A stretch of 64,000 nucleotides of DNA. Origin: Cenococcum geophilum 1.58 (Eukaryota; Ascomycota; Dothideomycetes; Gloniales; Gloniaceae). The stretch is from positions 1,789,785-1,853,784 of the forward strand of contig KV748186.1 in assembly GCA_001692895.1 (NCBI GenBank). The letters run 5' to 3'. A model generated the notes under the pieces. It was not told the origin of the DNA. It did not search any database and saw only the letters and a list, made by a program, of their open reading frames with translations. The position numbers and the translations under genes are program-made. This document shows, one piece after another, positions 1 through 10,949 of this stretch (position 1 is its first letter; every line of letters begins with the position of its first letter).

Positions 1-54
1 CCCTTGCTTCGCGATTTAATAACCTTTAAACTTTACTAGAGTAAGACTAGGTAC

Positions 55-1000
55 CATGCCGTGTTCCATTGGGCTCTATATCTCTACTGCAGCCTATAAA
101 GCAATCCCCACCTTAATCTCTAATGTAATTTTAACGTAACCTAATACTACTTAAAGGCACTTTAAAGATGCTTATAGAGCTTACGAAGCTCTATTTAGAC
201 TAGGAGAAGAGGTTTAGTAGGGAACTGTATAATATCCTTAATTTAAAGCTGCGCATCTTCTATAACTGTTGCTAAAAGGTTGGACTAGAACCTAACTAAT
301 ATTATAACGCCTATTCCGTTATACTTAAGGGCCGCGCTAGTACCTTCTATTATAATCGTCTGGCAGGAAAAGGATATAATTTTAACCGAATAATATATGA
401 GACAAGATGCTACTTTAAAACAGAAGAGAATAAGTAGCAGTATATGTCGGAGTGGAGAGAGACTACCTTTTTAAGAATTATTGCTACAAACCTAGGTGTC
501 TCTTGGCTTAATTATCTTCAAAAGCTCTTTAATCAACTTCAGACAATTCAGCGTGGTTTATCCGAATTATATTAAGAGGACTTTAGCCTACGTAATTAAA
601 TCATTAGCGCATGCTAAGGTGTTAAAGAATGCAACCTTACTCTCTTTAATCCTGTAAATACTTACGAAGGAGTATATACCCAATTAAGATCCTTTATTAG
701 CACAGCTCTGCGCTCTTAAGAAGTACAGCAATTTAACACCTAACCCTAACCTACGTTAATTAACCCAACCGACCAATATAATTATAACTGGACTAATTAA
801 ATATATAGTGGCCGCGGTAGGGGATACGGCAGAGGGTATAATTAACGTTGACCACGAGGTAATCGTGGAGGTTTATTTCGGAGCAATTGTTAGAAGAAGT
901 GCTATGTTTATAAGAAGCCAAATTACTAGTCAACTAGGCACCCCCTTAATAGACGAAAGGAGGCATATAATAAGTTCCGCCAGAGCGCATAAAACGTCGG
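55..1000 (+). pseudogene. copia Gag with zinc knuckle (broken)
   Basis: This is the structural polyprotein part of the copia element, which forms virus-like particles and packages the RNA. The frame begins at the ATG at 55 and gives the fragments MPCSIGLYISTAAYKAIPT and AYRAYEALFRLGEEV before stops accumulate. Around 900-941 a CCHC zinc knuckle is visible: Cys is kept at 900-902 and His at 939-941, while the second and third Cys codons (909-911 and 924-926) have become Tyr through TG-to-TA changes. A GRGRGYGRGY-like Gly/Arg stretch precedes it near 810-840. The open frame at 808-1041 is a shadow in another frame. Confidence 0.7.
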
Positions 1001-1199
1001 AAACTAAGAGGTTACTACGGCCTACTTTTAAAGCTTTTTAGTTTAATATAAAGGCGAAGAAGATCTTAAGGATAAGGCTAACGAGGCCGAATAGCTCCTT
1101 ATAGATATAGAAATTAAGGACTACTCTTCCAACTAATACTTTACCGAGTATAGTAAGGTAAATAGCACATAAACTATTGCTGTCCTTAATGACTAATTT

Positions 1200-2790
1200 A
1201 CGCTCTATTCTGTTATAAAGTTAGATATCTTTAATAAGCCAAAGGAAAGTTCCGCGTTCTCCTTTAATAATAGATACTCGGCGAACGTCTTCTATAGTAT
1301 TATGCCAGATACTAAAGCCACAGGAGTATTTATAGTAGGAGAACCCCAAGTTCGAGCTCTTTAGTAGCTTAATAGCTCTGTTTAAATTAACCAATTAACG
1401 GCAGGCTAATATACAATTCGCTTTGGCAAGGGTACTATAATCTCTCTCGGCACAATTAAGGTCCAAACCCCGTTAGGATATATCACTTTCCATATTATTC
1501 CCGCGAACACCCCGTTTCTATTCTACATCTAAGATATAGATAAATTAGGCATTAAACTCAATAACCTTAAGAATATACTCGTTTAGGAAGATAATTGGGT
1601 GCCCGTTATACGCAAATGGGGTCACCCTTAGTTGCTCCTTTAATAGCCAGAAAGGAGCGTTGCTTAAAGCCACTTAACTAAGTTAGAGCTACGTTAACTA
1701 CACCATTGTTTTGGCCATCTATCCGTTTACTAACTGCTTAGGGTCTTTTAGCGAGTAGGTTATAAGGCCAAGGTTAAGGCGATTAAGCATCTTATAAAGT
1801 ACTATTATCACTACTAAATAAACCAGAAGTCCCCTAGCCGATTTAAGTTTACCCTTAAAGACAACTACGACTTTAACTTCTGTATTATTATTGATATTAT
1901 ATATCTTAGCGGCAAGCCAGTACTCTAAGTTATTGACTTCTTAACCTCCTTCTAAGCCGCACGTTTCCTAAAGGATATATTAGCTAGAAACGCATAGGAT
2001 ACTCTTTAATTATGCTAGATTAATGTCTACCTAGGACCCCCTAATTAAGTTATTTATAATGTAGGAAGGAACTTCTTATCTATAGAGTTTTGGTAATAAG
2101 CAAAGGCAATAGCAATTAAGGTTAAGGAAGTCCCTATTAAGGCACATAATAGCGTTAAAAAAGTAGAATAATATTATATGCTATTACGCCAAGCGTATAA
2201 GATTATTTCTTTAGAACTAGAGGACGCTAGCGAAGAGCTTATCTTATAGATGGCTATTAAGGCTGTTAACGATTCCGCTGGCCTAGATAGGCTCATACCT
2301 ATATTGCTAGTCTTTAGCGCCTATCCTCAAATAACTAATAATTCTCTACTATCTCCATCCGTTACGCAACGAGCTAAGGCTATCTATAAGGCAATAAAGA
2401 AAGTACGTCATATCTACGCCACGCGCTAGGTTAACAACGTACTAAGAATAAGAAACGGTCTAAATACCTTAATTATAATAGATCTGCCACTCCAATCTAA
2501 AGTACGGGTATAGCGTAAGAAAGGGGGCTGGTTAGGCCCATATACGCTTATTGCCATTAATAGTTAAACTTGCACTCTTTAGATGCCCTATAGACCCACT
2601 TAATTCCGCTTAACTATTATTAAGCCCTATTATAGGGATAATAGTTCTAAGCCTTTATAGGATGCTCTAGAGGATACCCTGGAGGAGAACCACGATTAAT
2701 ATATCCTAGAAGGCGACTATAGTCCTAATATAATTGTAGTAAATATACCGCAACCATAACGCGGTAGAGGTCGCCCGAAGGGATCATAAA
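1200..2790 (+). pseudogene. copia protease and integrase (broken)
   Basis: The protease active-site area is at 1302-1330 and reads MPDTKATGV, where the family has an Asp-Thr-Gly triad. The Gly of the triad appears as Lys. The pre-integrase/zinc region follows, with a HHCFGHLSV fragment at 1701-1727. The integrase core follows, with IIIDIIYLSGKPV near 1883-1922. The frame then runs through VRHIYATR near 2408-2430 and ends in RGRGRPKGS at 2760-2786, an AT-hook-like basic tail. The domain order is that of Ty1/copia, with integrase before reverse transcriptase. Stops are TAA/TAG at expected Gln/Trp positions. Confidence 0.75.
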
Positions 2791-4460
2791 ATTACTAACA
2801 TCTTATCGATTTTAAAGAACAACTCGTTACCGCTATTAAGAGTAGGGACGAGTTATTAATGGCCTTTATAACAGCTAAAGAGAAGGTTAACTTTAAGCTC
2901 GCAAAACAGCTCTAAAAGGAAGGCCGTATTATAACTCCAGAAGCTCCCTTTTAAGCATCTAATAAACAGGAGATCGACGGTCTTATTACAAGAGGAGTCT
3001 TTAAATTTAAGAAGTATAACCCTACTAAGTTTAATAGAGTTCGCATCTTTAAGTCAAAATAGTTAACGAAATTAAGGGTAAAGCTACTAACGCCCTATTT
3101 AAGAAATTAAGGCTTATTATCTAAGGCTATAATAATAACGGCAAGGAGACGATTCTTATATAATCTCTAATAATACAACGAGCTAGTTAGCAAGTTATTA
3201 TTGCATTAGCTCCCTCCTTAATAAAGAACGGAATGGCAGTTTATCTATAAGATATTACTTAAGCCTACACCCAATCAGAGACGTACCTTTAGCGCTTAAT
3301 ATTGGCATATCTTCTAGAGCAAATTCGCCACCAATATCCCGAAGATATAATTATGGTTGTGCTTAAACCATTATATAGAATTGCGGAGGCAGGAACCTAT
3401 TAGTGGGCTACTTACAGCAAACACCATAAAGAGAAGCTTTTAATGACCACTTCTATATTCGATCTCTGCTTCCTTATTATAACTATAGGAACCCTATTTA
3501 GAATCATCGGCATACAAACTAATAATACAATTATCTTAAGAGACGACTAATTCTTAGCTCTTAAAGAAGATAAGCTAGTAAAGGTAAATCTTATAGCAAA
3601 GCTAAAGGAAAGACTTAATTTAAAAACACTATTACTCTTTAATAAATGCATCCTCTCCCTAAATAAGGATTCCATTTCCTTGCGCCAGAAGGGTTAAGGT
3701 AAGAAGATTAATGTTATTAATATTAAGTCGCTAAAGTAAGGATACGTAGAGCAACGCGCTTATAGAGCTTATATTACTTCTATCTGCCAACCTAAAGCTT
3801 CCTTTAATCTCTCTATTGCCGCTTAACACTAAGAACTAACTAAGGAGGACGTCCTTGCCCTAAATAAGCGTCTTTTCTAGCAAATAAACCATCTCGATTA
3901 AGGACTGCTCTACATACCTATTAACCTTCCTACCGCCAAGCTCTTTATATTTGTCAATAGATTATTTATAAATAATAAAGATTTTAGCTCCTAGCTAGGA
4001 TATAAGATTATTATTACAAATAAATCTACTAGAGAGAGTAACTTTACGATCCATGGTAATTTTATCTATTAGAGCTTAACCAAAAGTAAGCGCGTTACTT
4101 AAAGCGTTCTAGCGTTAGAGATATATAGAATAGTTAGCGGAGTTAACATAGCAATTATAATTAGAACTACCTTAAAGATAATTACAAATCGACTTAAACT
4201 CCCTATTATCCCTATGATTGTATACACCGACTTATATTCTCTCTATAAGTGTTTAGTTAAGCTTAGTACTATAAAGGAGAAGCGCCTTATAATTAATATT
4301 ATGGCACTACGGCAATCTTACAAGCGTCAAGAACTATTTAAGATTTAATAAATTAATAGCTAAGATAACCTGGTAGATGCGATAACAAAGGCAAACCTAA
4401 ATAAGGCACTAGAGACGTTCATTAATACAAATACTCTATATATATATGTTAAAGGTTAAG
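2790..4460 (+). pseudogene. copia reverse transcriptase and RNase H (broken)
   Basis: Reverse transcriptase fragments include VVLKPLYRIAEAGTY near 3355-3400, followed by HHKEKLLMTTSIFDLCFLI, which are recognisable fungal copia RT blocks. The second Asp-Asp appears as LRDD near 3538-3549. RNase H is seen as LFIFVNRLFINNKDFS near 3940-3990, where the first catalytic Asp (usually FVDGSF) has become Asn. Later blocks are TIHGNFIY and VYTDLYSLYKCLVKL near 4220-4265. The final fragment MRRVPLRR lies at the element's 3' edge. The protein cannot be active: it has many stops and has lost at least one catalytic Asp. Confidence 0.8.
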
Positions 4461-4478
4461 TTAAGAGGGAGTAGAAGA

Positions 4479-5003
4479 TGCGGCGAGTGCCGCTAAGGCG
4501 CTAGTGGTAAGCGAGCTAATAGCGATTTTCTATCCCGGGGATGGAAAATTATAATTGGTTAGAAGAAGTCCGGGTCAGTAAAATAAGGCGTATTACCTGC
4601 CAAATTCTGCTATAATCTGCCCACTATTATATTATTATATACTGTCTATTTATATATAGATAGTAACTATAAAAAGAAGAGTTGCCAGTGTCGGGAATAA
4701 GGCAATTTGCCCTTATATGCGGCAAATTGCCGTCACGTAAGGCAACTTGCCGTCACGTGCCATTACGGCACTAGCGCGGTAAGGAACCTTAAGTTCCTTA
4801 CCCTCCCCTATCTAGAACAATAAGCTTTTCCATCACTGTATCTACTCGAGTAGTATTGGTAATTTACCCTGTATTACCAATAAAGGTAGTAAATAAACTT
4901 ATCTAAGGGAAGGCATAGATCGTCGTAAATGCTTTGCAGCTTGCTATAAGTTAAGTGGGCTAAGACTCTAGTGGGAATAGTAAAATATTATCTTGTTTCG
5001 CGA
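4479..5003 (+). repeat. probable 3' LTR of the copia element
   Basis: This non-coding segment follows a purine-rich tract at 4462-4478, which could be the polypurine tract. It contains two adjacent 20-bp repeats (4721-4740 and 4741-4760, each ggcaa.ttgccgtcacgt) and an inverted repeat with 10-bp arms at 4778-4802 (ggtaaggaac...gttccttacc). Its end resembles the first bases of the window. The boundaries are estimates because no second full copy is in the window. Confidence 0.4.
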
Positions 5004-5049
5004 TAGGCTAAACAAAAAGAGGCTAAAGTTTTAACCCTTTTACTAGCTT

Positions 5050-5945
5050 TTATTAGAACTCTTCTTTGCATTTATACCCTATACTTATAGATTTGGGACT
5101 ATAAAGCTAAGGCCACCGTATTTAATTATCGCCTATATAGCCTCGTCGCTTAATATCTCTTTATTACTGTCTGCCTATATTTCTTAACCTTTAGTACTAA
5201 AACAATTTTCTCCGCTATATAATATCTCTGCGTCCCATTCTTAATCCTTATTACTAGAGTTACTCTCCTAACTAGTTAACGCCTCTACGTTGCCGTCACC
5301 ATCTTTAAAGCCAATTTCTCTATCTATAAACGCCTATTTACTAGCTGACGATTTAGGGACGCTGCGCTTATAGGTACTTAGGGTTGCGGGATACCACTTA
5401 AAGAGAAATCGTAGTTAATATTATTAGGATATAGAATAAGCCTATAGGCCTCTGTACTGGCTGCTTAGCGCCTTAAATATAAGTCCTCCCTTAGCGCAAG
5501 GCAGATTAGTAGAAGTTATTATACCGCCTATATAAGGCGGGGCATTTATAAAGGGCTTAGCTAGGATACTAACTAAGCCTCCTAGCAGCGCACTAATAGC
5601 TCCTTTACTATAGATAGGGAGTTAATATACAAAATTAACTAGCTAGGGTAAGTCTACTGCTTAAGTAGTGTCTTGCTCCGTAAAGGACGGGCGTTAAAAG
5701 TAAATTATATAATACTATTCCTATTAAGGGAGACGTTATTAGGGGTTATTGTTAACTTCCAATTCTAGTTTATAACTTTATATAAACGCTTCTAAACCCT
5801 ACTAAGGCATACGGCGTCCGTTAGGGATTATTAGCTATTTAAATCCAGCAACAGCTTAGCTAATGGCTACTCCCAATAATGCCTCACTTATAGATTACTC
5901 TAGGCGCCTATAATCTCGGGCGCAGATAATATATAAGCTAAAAGT
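5050..5945 (-). pseudogene. unrecognised protein, RIP-broken, about 300 codons
   Basis: On the minus strand a single frame can be followed from about 5945 down to 5050, interrupted only by TAA/TAG. Readable fragments are ARDYRRLE near the start, KGAISALLGGLVSILAKPF (about 5565-5625), INAPPYIGGI, NLPCAKGGLIFKALSS, RFLFKWYPATLSTYKRSV (about 5345-5400) and the acidic C-terminal part GFKDGDGNVEAL. The amino-acid make-up (mixed N-terminal half, Ser/Asp/Glu/Lys-rich C-terminal half) looks like a real protein. I do not recognise the family. It lies head-to-head with the plus-strand relic at 6060, so the two may have shared a promoter region at about 5950-6060, or both may belong to one mobile element. 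Confidence 0.5.
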
Positions 5946-6059
5946 AATTACAGCCACTAAATATTATACCACGGACACTATATAAAGTGGAAAAGGGCGG
6001 CTAGTATACTCCACCTTTCCCTTCTACCTTCTATCCTAACTTAGCCCTAGGAGAGAAAT

Positions 6060-7210
6060 AGAGTATAAATATTATGCTCCTAGTTCTTACATGCCATTAA
6101 TTTAACTTACCTTTAAATTTAACCTATTAACTATATATCCCTTACTATCCTTATAAGAATACCAAACATTATATATATTACCTCAACTAAATTTAGATAC
6201 GTTGCTAATATAGCTTATAGGCCCTCAATTAGTACCTATAAAGACATCACCATATACTACCTCCCTAAAGACATTATATCTAATTATCAACCTACTAGAA
6301 ACCCTAGATTATCTCAAAATTATATTAACGCTAAAGACGCGGCATCCGATAGTAAAGAGGAGAAACAATTATAGCTTTCCGGTCGTATGTAGGAGTAGAT
6401 ACCTTATATACTTACCTAAACACCTAATAAGGCCAGTTTTTATAAAAAGGACGATAATATAAAGGGCGATACACAAGAGGATACGGTTTAGGCGAGTATA
6501 TAAAAAATATACCTCAATTACCTTAGGGGTTTAGAAGGCTACGGTGAATTTAAAACAGACTTACCTAAGCTAATAGAGGACCATAGCGAGGCTAAGATAG
6601 ACTCGCTTTAACCGAAAAAGAACTATATTAAAGGCTTATCCCAGCAGATAAATACAGTTATAGGTTCCAAACATATTTCGCCAGTACCTAGAGGTATATT
6701 TACAAGACGCCTATATTATTTTATAACACTAATAATTAAGTAGAGAATGGTTTAGTCCTTATATATCCATCTAAAGTGTTAATAATTTCTAATGCCAAGA
6801 TCTTAAGCGGATAAGTAAAATATCTTATATCCTAGTTACCTACTTATTATATAATAAAGGACATAACATACCTCCAAAACCCCAGTTATAGAGGAATTAT
6901 ATCTTTATATGGTCCTATCGCAGTAATATACTAGTATCCTACCTAGGTTTTAGCGGTGGCTATACCGCAAAAGAAACTTTTATTATACTATATTAAAAGT
7001 CCTCGTTACCTTTACCGTTACGCTAAGATATATAAACCGCTTAAAGATATTATAATGGAAATAGCTAAGAGGGGCAAACTATGTAAGCAAGGAGATTAAC
7101 TAGGAGAAGCATTAGAGGATCTATTAGAAGAGATATTAAGGAGAATAGTACGTAAGAAAAAGGTAGATTATACTAAAGATAGGGGTTCTAAGAAGTCTAA
7201 GGAATAAGAA
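6060..7210 (+). pseudogene. unrecognised protein, RIP-broken, with frameshift
   Basis: The plus-strand frame gives KDITIYYLPKDIISNYQPT near 6240-6300, then YINAKDAASDSKEEKQL, KASFYKKDDNIKGDTQEDT (6430-6485) and EFKTDLPKLIEDHSEAKID (6546-6602). A frame change occurs near 6730. The second part reads YPSKVLIISNAKIL, IAVIY, SPRYLYRYAKIYKPLKDII (about 7000-7055), GEALEDLLEEILRRIVRKKK (7102-7161) and a lysine-rich tail, KDRGSKKSKE. Stops are TAA/TAG. The helical, strongly basic C-terminus could bind nucleic acid, but that is only inference. I cannot name the family. Confidence 0.45.
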
Positions 7211-7419
7211 ATTTCCTATAAAGACTTTTGCAATTACATTAATTTCTTTTAGCATTTATTAAGGATTAAGGCGTTAATTAGGATTTCTTTAACTTAGTAT
7301 TTTGTTTCTATACAGTTACTTCTATGTTAAGAATCTCTTGTTATTATCTATACGTAAATAAACAAATTCTTATATATTAGATTAAAGTTAGAGACTTGCT
7401 TATAGTAAGCAAGCTTAAT

Positions 7420-7905
7420 AAGTCCTCCACCTTTATATGCTTGGCAGTGATAAGTCAGCCGCCCTATAACTCGCTTAGTCCTTAAGGTTATCGCTTTCCA
7501 ATCTAGATATCTTAGAATTAACCTTTATTAACCTATCCTCTTTAACCTGGTTAAAATATACTAGAGTCTTCTTAACTAAAATAGGATAGAACCTTTCCTT
7601 TAAAACAGTTAGTATATTCCGTATAGTAATAGAGAGAAGAGGGCCTACTAGGTCTTATAGGTTTGGAGGCCATAAAGATTAATCTATAAATATATAAATA
7701 TAAAATCGACTATTGCGCCATATAAGGATATAGTAATCTACGTCAAAGTGTCGCTTTAATCTATTAGCCTTTTCTAAAAAGGTCCCCTTTTGCTTTCGAA
7801 AATCCTTATTTACAGCTCGCTTTAACCTTAATAGTAATCTTTACTTTAGACATATAACTATAATAAATAATTAATGGCTTAGTAGCTCTCTAGTGTTTTT
7901 ATAGG
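7420..7905 (-). pseudogene. MADS-box-like transcription factor relic
   Basis: The minus strand, read down from about 7905, gives RLLLRLKRAVNKDFRKQKGT, then LEKANRLKRHFDVDYYILIW and RFYIYIF, then SLWPPN. This layout (basic stretch, K-G-F-KA--L, then a D-D-x-x-L-I core strand, then a Tyr-rich strand and WPP) resembles the DNA-binding MADS/SRF fold as it occurs in divergent fungal MADS-like proteins. The rest (ILTVLKERFYPILVKKTLVY, VKEDRLIKVNSKISRLESD) looks like a helical dimerisation tail. Stops are TAA/TAG only. The assignment rests on pattern memory and could be wrong; a profile search of this frame against SRF-TF would decide. Confidence 0.35.
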
Positions 7906-7919
7906 ATAACTAATATATA

Positions 7920-8690
7920 GGTTAACTGAATTTCATATTAATAAGGTGGGAATGTTAAAAGTAAATATAGGATATATCCCTTAATATTAGCCTAAGTTGC
8001 GGCTCTAAAAACTAAATCTTATTCTAAGAACTAGGTCCAATTCTAAAGACTATATTTTAATTCTAAAGACTATATCCTAAGTCTGTTTTCGGGAACGGGC
8101 CAGTTAACTATTAGGAACGTCTACTAAGCCAAACACACCAAACACGGCTAAAAAGGTATAGCGGTTAAGCTAAGCGGCTCGATGGTCTTGGAAGAGTAAG
8201 TATAGGGCTATTTTTACCCTGGCTTAAATCGCGATCCTAAAACCGAACCCGGCCCTAGGAGATAGCCAATTAACTGCTATAAAAAGGGCGCGATCCTAAA
8301 AACTGGATCCGGTTTTAAGAAATAGGATCCTAATTTTAGGAAACGGGTCGATTAACCGCTGTAAAAAGAGGTTAACTATCTGTATTTGGTATATTAGGTT
8401 TAGCTTATTTTAGGACCAGCCACGTAATTGTATATAGGCGCTTATATAACTAACCCTAGGAAACCCGCTCTTAGGAGCCCTATTATATTAGAGCCTTACG
8501 CATTACGAAATAAACTAAAACTAGTTATTATGGCTTAGTATTTAACTAAGCCCTACGAAGCCTTAGTCCGAGCCATATTAGGTTAGCTTAACTTTTCCAT
8601 ACCCAATCTTTAATCTTCTATATTCGCTTCTACCTTGCTTCCCTTCTTTACACTTTTCTCCCTAGCGCGCACAGGTACTAGGATTAAAAA
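7920..8690. repeat. non-coding stretch with short degenerate tandem repeats
   Basis: No coding relic is visible here. Three 20-bp copies (ttctaaagactatat..taa type) lie at about 8022-8080. At 8233 and 8292, 59 bp apart, two longer units begin with gatcctaaaa and end in ctgctataaaaaggg or ccgctgtaaaaagag. A looser third relative with cgggccagttaactattagg lies at about 8094. Such local duplications are typical of LTR or intergenic DNA, but I see no LTR partner. Confidence 0.45.
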
Positions 8691-8693
8691 TAA

Positions 8694-8823
8694 GACGCTA
8701 TAAAGTACGGGCGCCTAGACAAAAAGTGACGCTATAAAGCACGGGCGCCTGGATAGAAAGTGACCCTAAAGTACGGGCTCTGGCCTAAAAGCGACCTAAA
8801 GTTCGAGCTCCTAACTATAAGAA
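8694..8823. repeat. 34-bp tandem repeat, four degenerate units
   Basis: The units start at 8694, 8728, 8762 and 8793, each beginning gac(gc)..taaag.acggg. The first two are 34 bp long and nearly identical (gacgctataaagtacgggcg and gacgctataaagcacgggcg). The third is 31 bp and the fourth is degraded. A possible fifth remnant, gacgccctaaaat, lies at 8854. The differences are mostly C/T and G/A. Confidence 0.65.
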
Positions 8824-9070
8824 TTCTAGAGTATAAGCATTTAGGCTAAAAATAAGACGCCCTAAAATGTAATGCTCTCTAGTTAGGCTACTAAGGTTTG
8901 TTGTAGGGGACTGACTAAACATTATCCGAAGCCGACTATGTCTAGTTTAAGCGCTAAGTAAAGGAGTAAAATAAAGTAAAACTGTATCCTAAAAGTATGC
9001 TAGCCGTGTGCGTATATATATATATTACGGCCCTCGTTTGTTTATATAGATACTCTTTACCGCTATTATA

Positions 9071-10000
9071 ATGAAATTAACAACTCTCCTTTAGTATATC
9101 TTAACTACTTATATATTTATCTGCCTAAGTTTCTACTTCTATCTTTATTTTTGTAATAGAAAACAGAAAGTAATATAATAAACTTTAGTGCTAGCAGCCC
9201 TCCTCTTATTGCCCCAATTTATTTCTGCTATTGTTTTAGTTATTATTAATGCATTTCGGGATTATATACACTATATATCGAACTATAGTTAATTTTTAGG
9301 CCAGAAATAGAACTAATATTCTATTATAACTAACGCAAGATTACCGCTTATTATTTTATACGGGTTTATAACTATTCCTCTAATTATTAAAGTAATTTAT
9401 AAAGTAAATTTACAGAGGGGTAAAGCTAATAAATATAGTATACATCGCTAAACAATATTCTTTTTAAAGTTAATAGTAGCAAGCTGATTTTTACGGGGGT
9501 TAGGGCAGTAGTATTCTTATTAAGGATAGCACTCTTTAGACTGTAGGTTCTCCCTATATACTCTCCTAACCTTTCCCTTTAACCTATACCTATAGTTTAG
9601 TTACCAAAGTAGGCCATATATCCCTCTTAGAGAGTTCCCACTTTTGGTTTATATTAGAGGTTAGCCTTATTAGCCTTAAAGAGATCTTTATTACCTACGT
9701 ATATTTAATTCTCCTTAGAAGCCGTATTAGAAAGCAGCCTAATTTTATAGACTATTAAGGCTCCTACCGCCAAGAATTGCTTAATTCGTTTACTATAGAG
9801 CGTAATAACCCTATCCGAAGGCTTACCATAATAGTCCTTATAAACGCCGTCATAGTACTCCCTATCCTAGCGTGTGCGGTACTAGCAGCTACTTATAAGG
9901 ACCATAATATCCCTTTTACAATGGTAAACTTTTCCTTATAGTACATCCGATTTGTTACTAACTAGCTAAAGTTTCAAATTGCCTATATTGGCTGGAGAAG
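9071..10000 (+). pseudogene. decayed multi-pass membrane protein (family unknown)
   Basis: From the ATG at 9071 one frame runs to about 9480. Its stops fall at likely Trp/Gln positions. It contains hydrophobic segments: YILTTYIFICLSFYFYLYF (9095-9151), LVLAALLLLPQFISAIVLVI (9187-9246) and PLIILYGFITIPLIIKVIY (9340-9396), with basic loops between. After a frame change, 9755-9990 reads FTIERNNPIRRLTIIVLINA, VIVLPILACAVLAATYKDHN and IAYIGWRRP. The alternation of hydrophobic spans and charged loops supports an integral membrane protein. I cannot identify the family. One TGA lies near 9484, the only such stop I noticed in this frame. Confidence 0.45.
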
Positions 10001-10169
10001 ACCCTAGTAAATTATGGCGCGAATACCTTCTATTACCCTAACTAGTCTATTGCCCTCTTATCCCTCCTACTATAAAAGGTCGGATAATAGCCAAACAGCT
10101 CTTATAGGCCCTTTGCGGTTTTCTCACTCTTTCTTAAAAGATAGTATATGCTGAGATTTTTATTATATG

Positions 10170-10930
10170 CGAGACAGGACAGAAACAATTACAATATAAG
10201 GAGATTAGTATATACTAGGCTTAACGCCGCTTAATTAGGATTTTTAGTGTCTTTAGTTATTAATATCTTGCTAGATCTATATATACCACTCCTAACGGCT
10301 TTCTTATATCTAATGTGTTGGTTATATATTAAGATATAATAGTATAATTATTTCAGCCTTACCTACTTCTGTTATTAAAATAGATTTGGTATATAGCCTC
10401 TAATAAAAATATGCGGTACTAAATACATGTCTATTTAGGGCTTGCGCCTTATACAGACTTATAGGCGTTTTCTATAATCCTTACTTACTAACTAAACGGG
10501 CATATAGAAGAGCCCTATAAAAGTTACGCCGGATTAACTTTGGGAACGCCTAAAAGCTTAGGTTCTTTTACGTGCACGTTATTATAACTATCGCCGCTAG
10601 CCTTGCCTTAAGAATATAGGACAATTAATTGCTATAGTATAGCTATCTAAAACCTGTCCTAAGCTATAGAAACAGTGCATTGCCTATATTAGTAGGTAAT
10701 TAGAAAAGAGGGATTTCTTTATAATTCCTACTCTTAGATATATTAATTCTATCTTGCTATATAGGGTAATATAAGAGTATCCTAGCTACTGTTAAGTTAA
10801 TTTCGTAGTATACCTTAACCGCGTTACTTAAATTTTAGTTTACTAGATGCCTTAATTAATAGGCGCCTTAACTAAATCGTATGGCCGCTTTAATTTAACA
10901 AAATCTTCTTTATCCGCATTAACTTGGGAT
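10170..10930 (+). pseudogene. possible continuation of the membrane-protein relic
   Basis: The plus strand gives ALPTSVIKIDLVYSL at 10351-10395, ACALYRLIGVFYNPYLLTKR at 10443-10502, INFGN and FFYVHVIITIAASLALRI at 10565-10620, and later KRGISL and a hydrophobic run, FLLLDILILSCYIG, at 10725-10767. Stops are TAA/TAG. It could be the C-terminal half of the preceding relic or a separate gene. In AT-rich DNA many frames look hydrophobic, so this call is tentative. Confidence 0.3.
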
Positions 10931-10949
10931 TAGTTAGAGTTAAACTCAG

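Larger units (their letters stand above)
1..5003 (+). mobile_element. Ty1/copia LTR retrotransposon, RIP-inactivated
   Basis: The element reads gag, protease, integrase, reverse transcriptase, RNase H in copia order on the + strand. Its internal region is nearly complete. The 5' LTR lies almost wholly before the window: only its last bases can be present, since the gag-like frame has its first ATG at 55. Dozens of TAA/TAG codons break the frame, and there is no open stretch longer than about 80 codons. The stops sit where Gln or Trp is expected, which is the RIP pattern. The 3' LTR is my estimate (about 4479-5003), based on the end of the RNase H frame and on a shared motif: the window start has cttgcttcgcgat and 4990-5003 has cttgtttcgcgat. 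No target duplication can be tested because the left flank is missing. Confidence 0.85.

Noticed and set aside
808-1041. 77-codon open frame on the plus strand
   Set aside because: It overlaps the copia zinc-knuckle frame and is out of register with it; it is a shadow.
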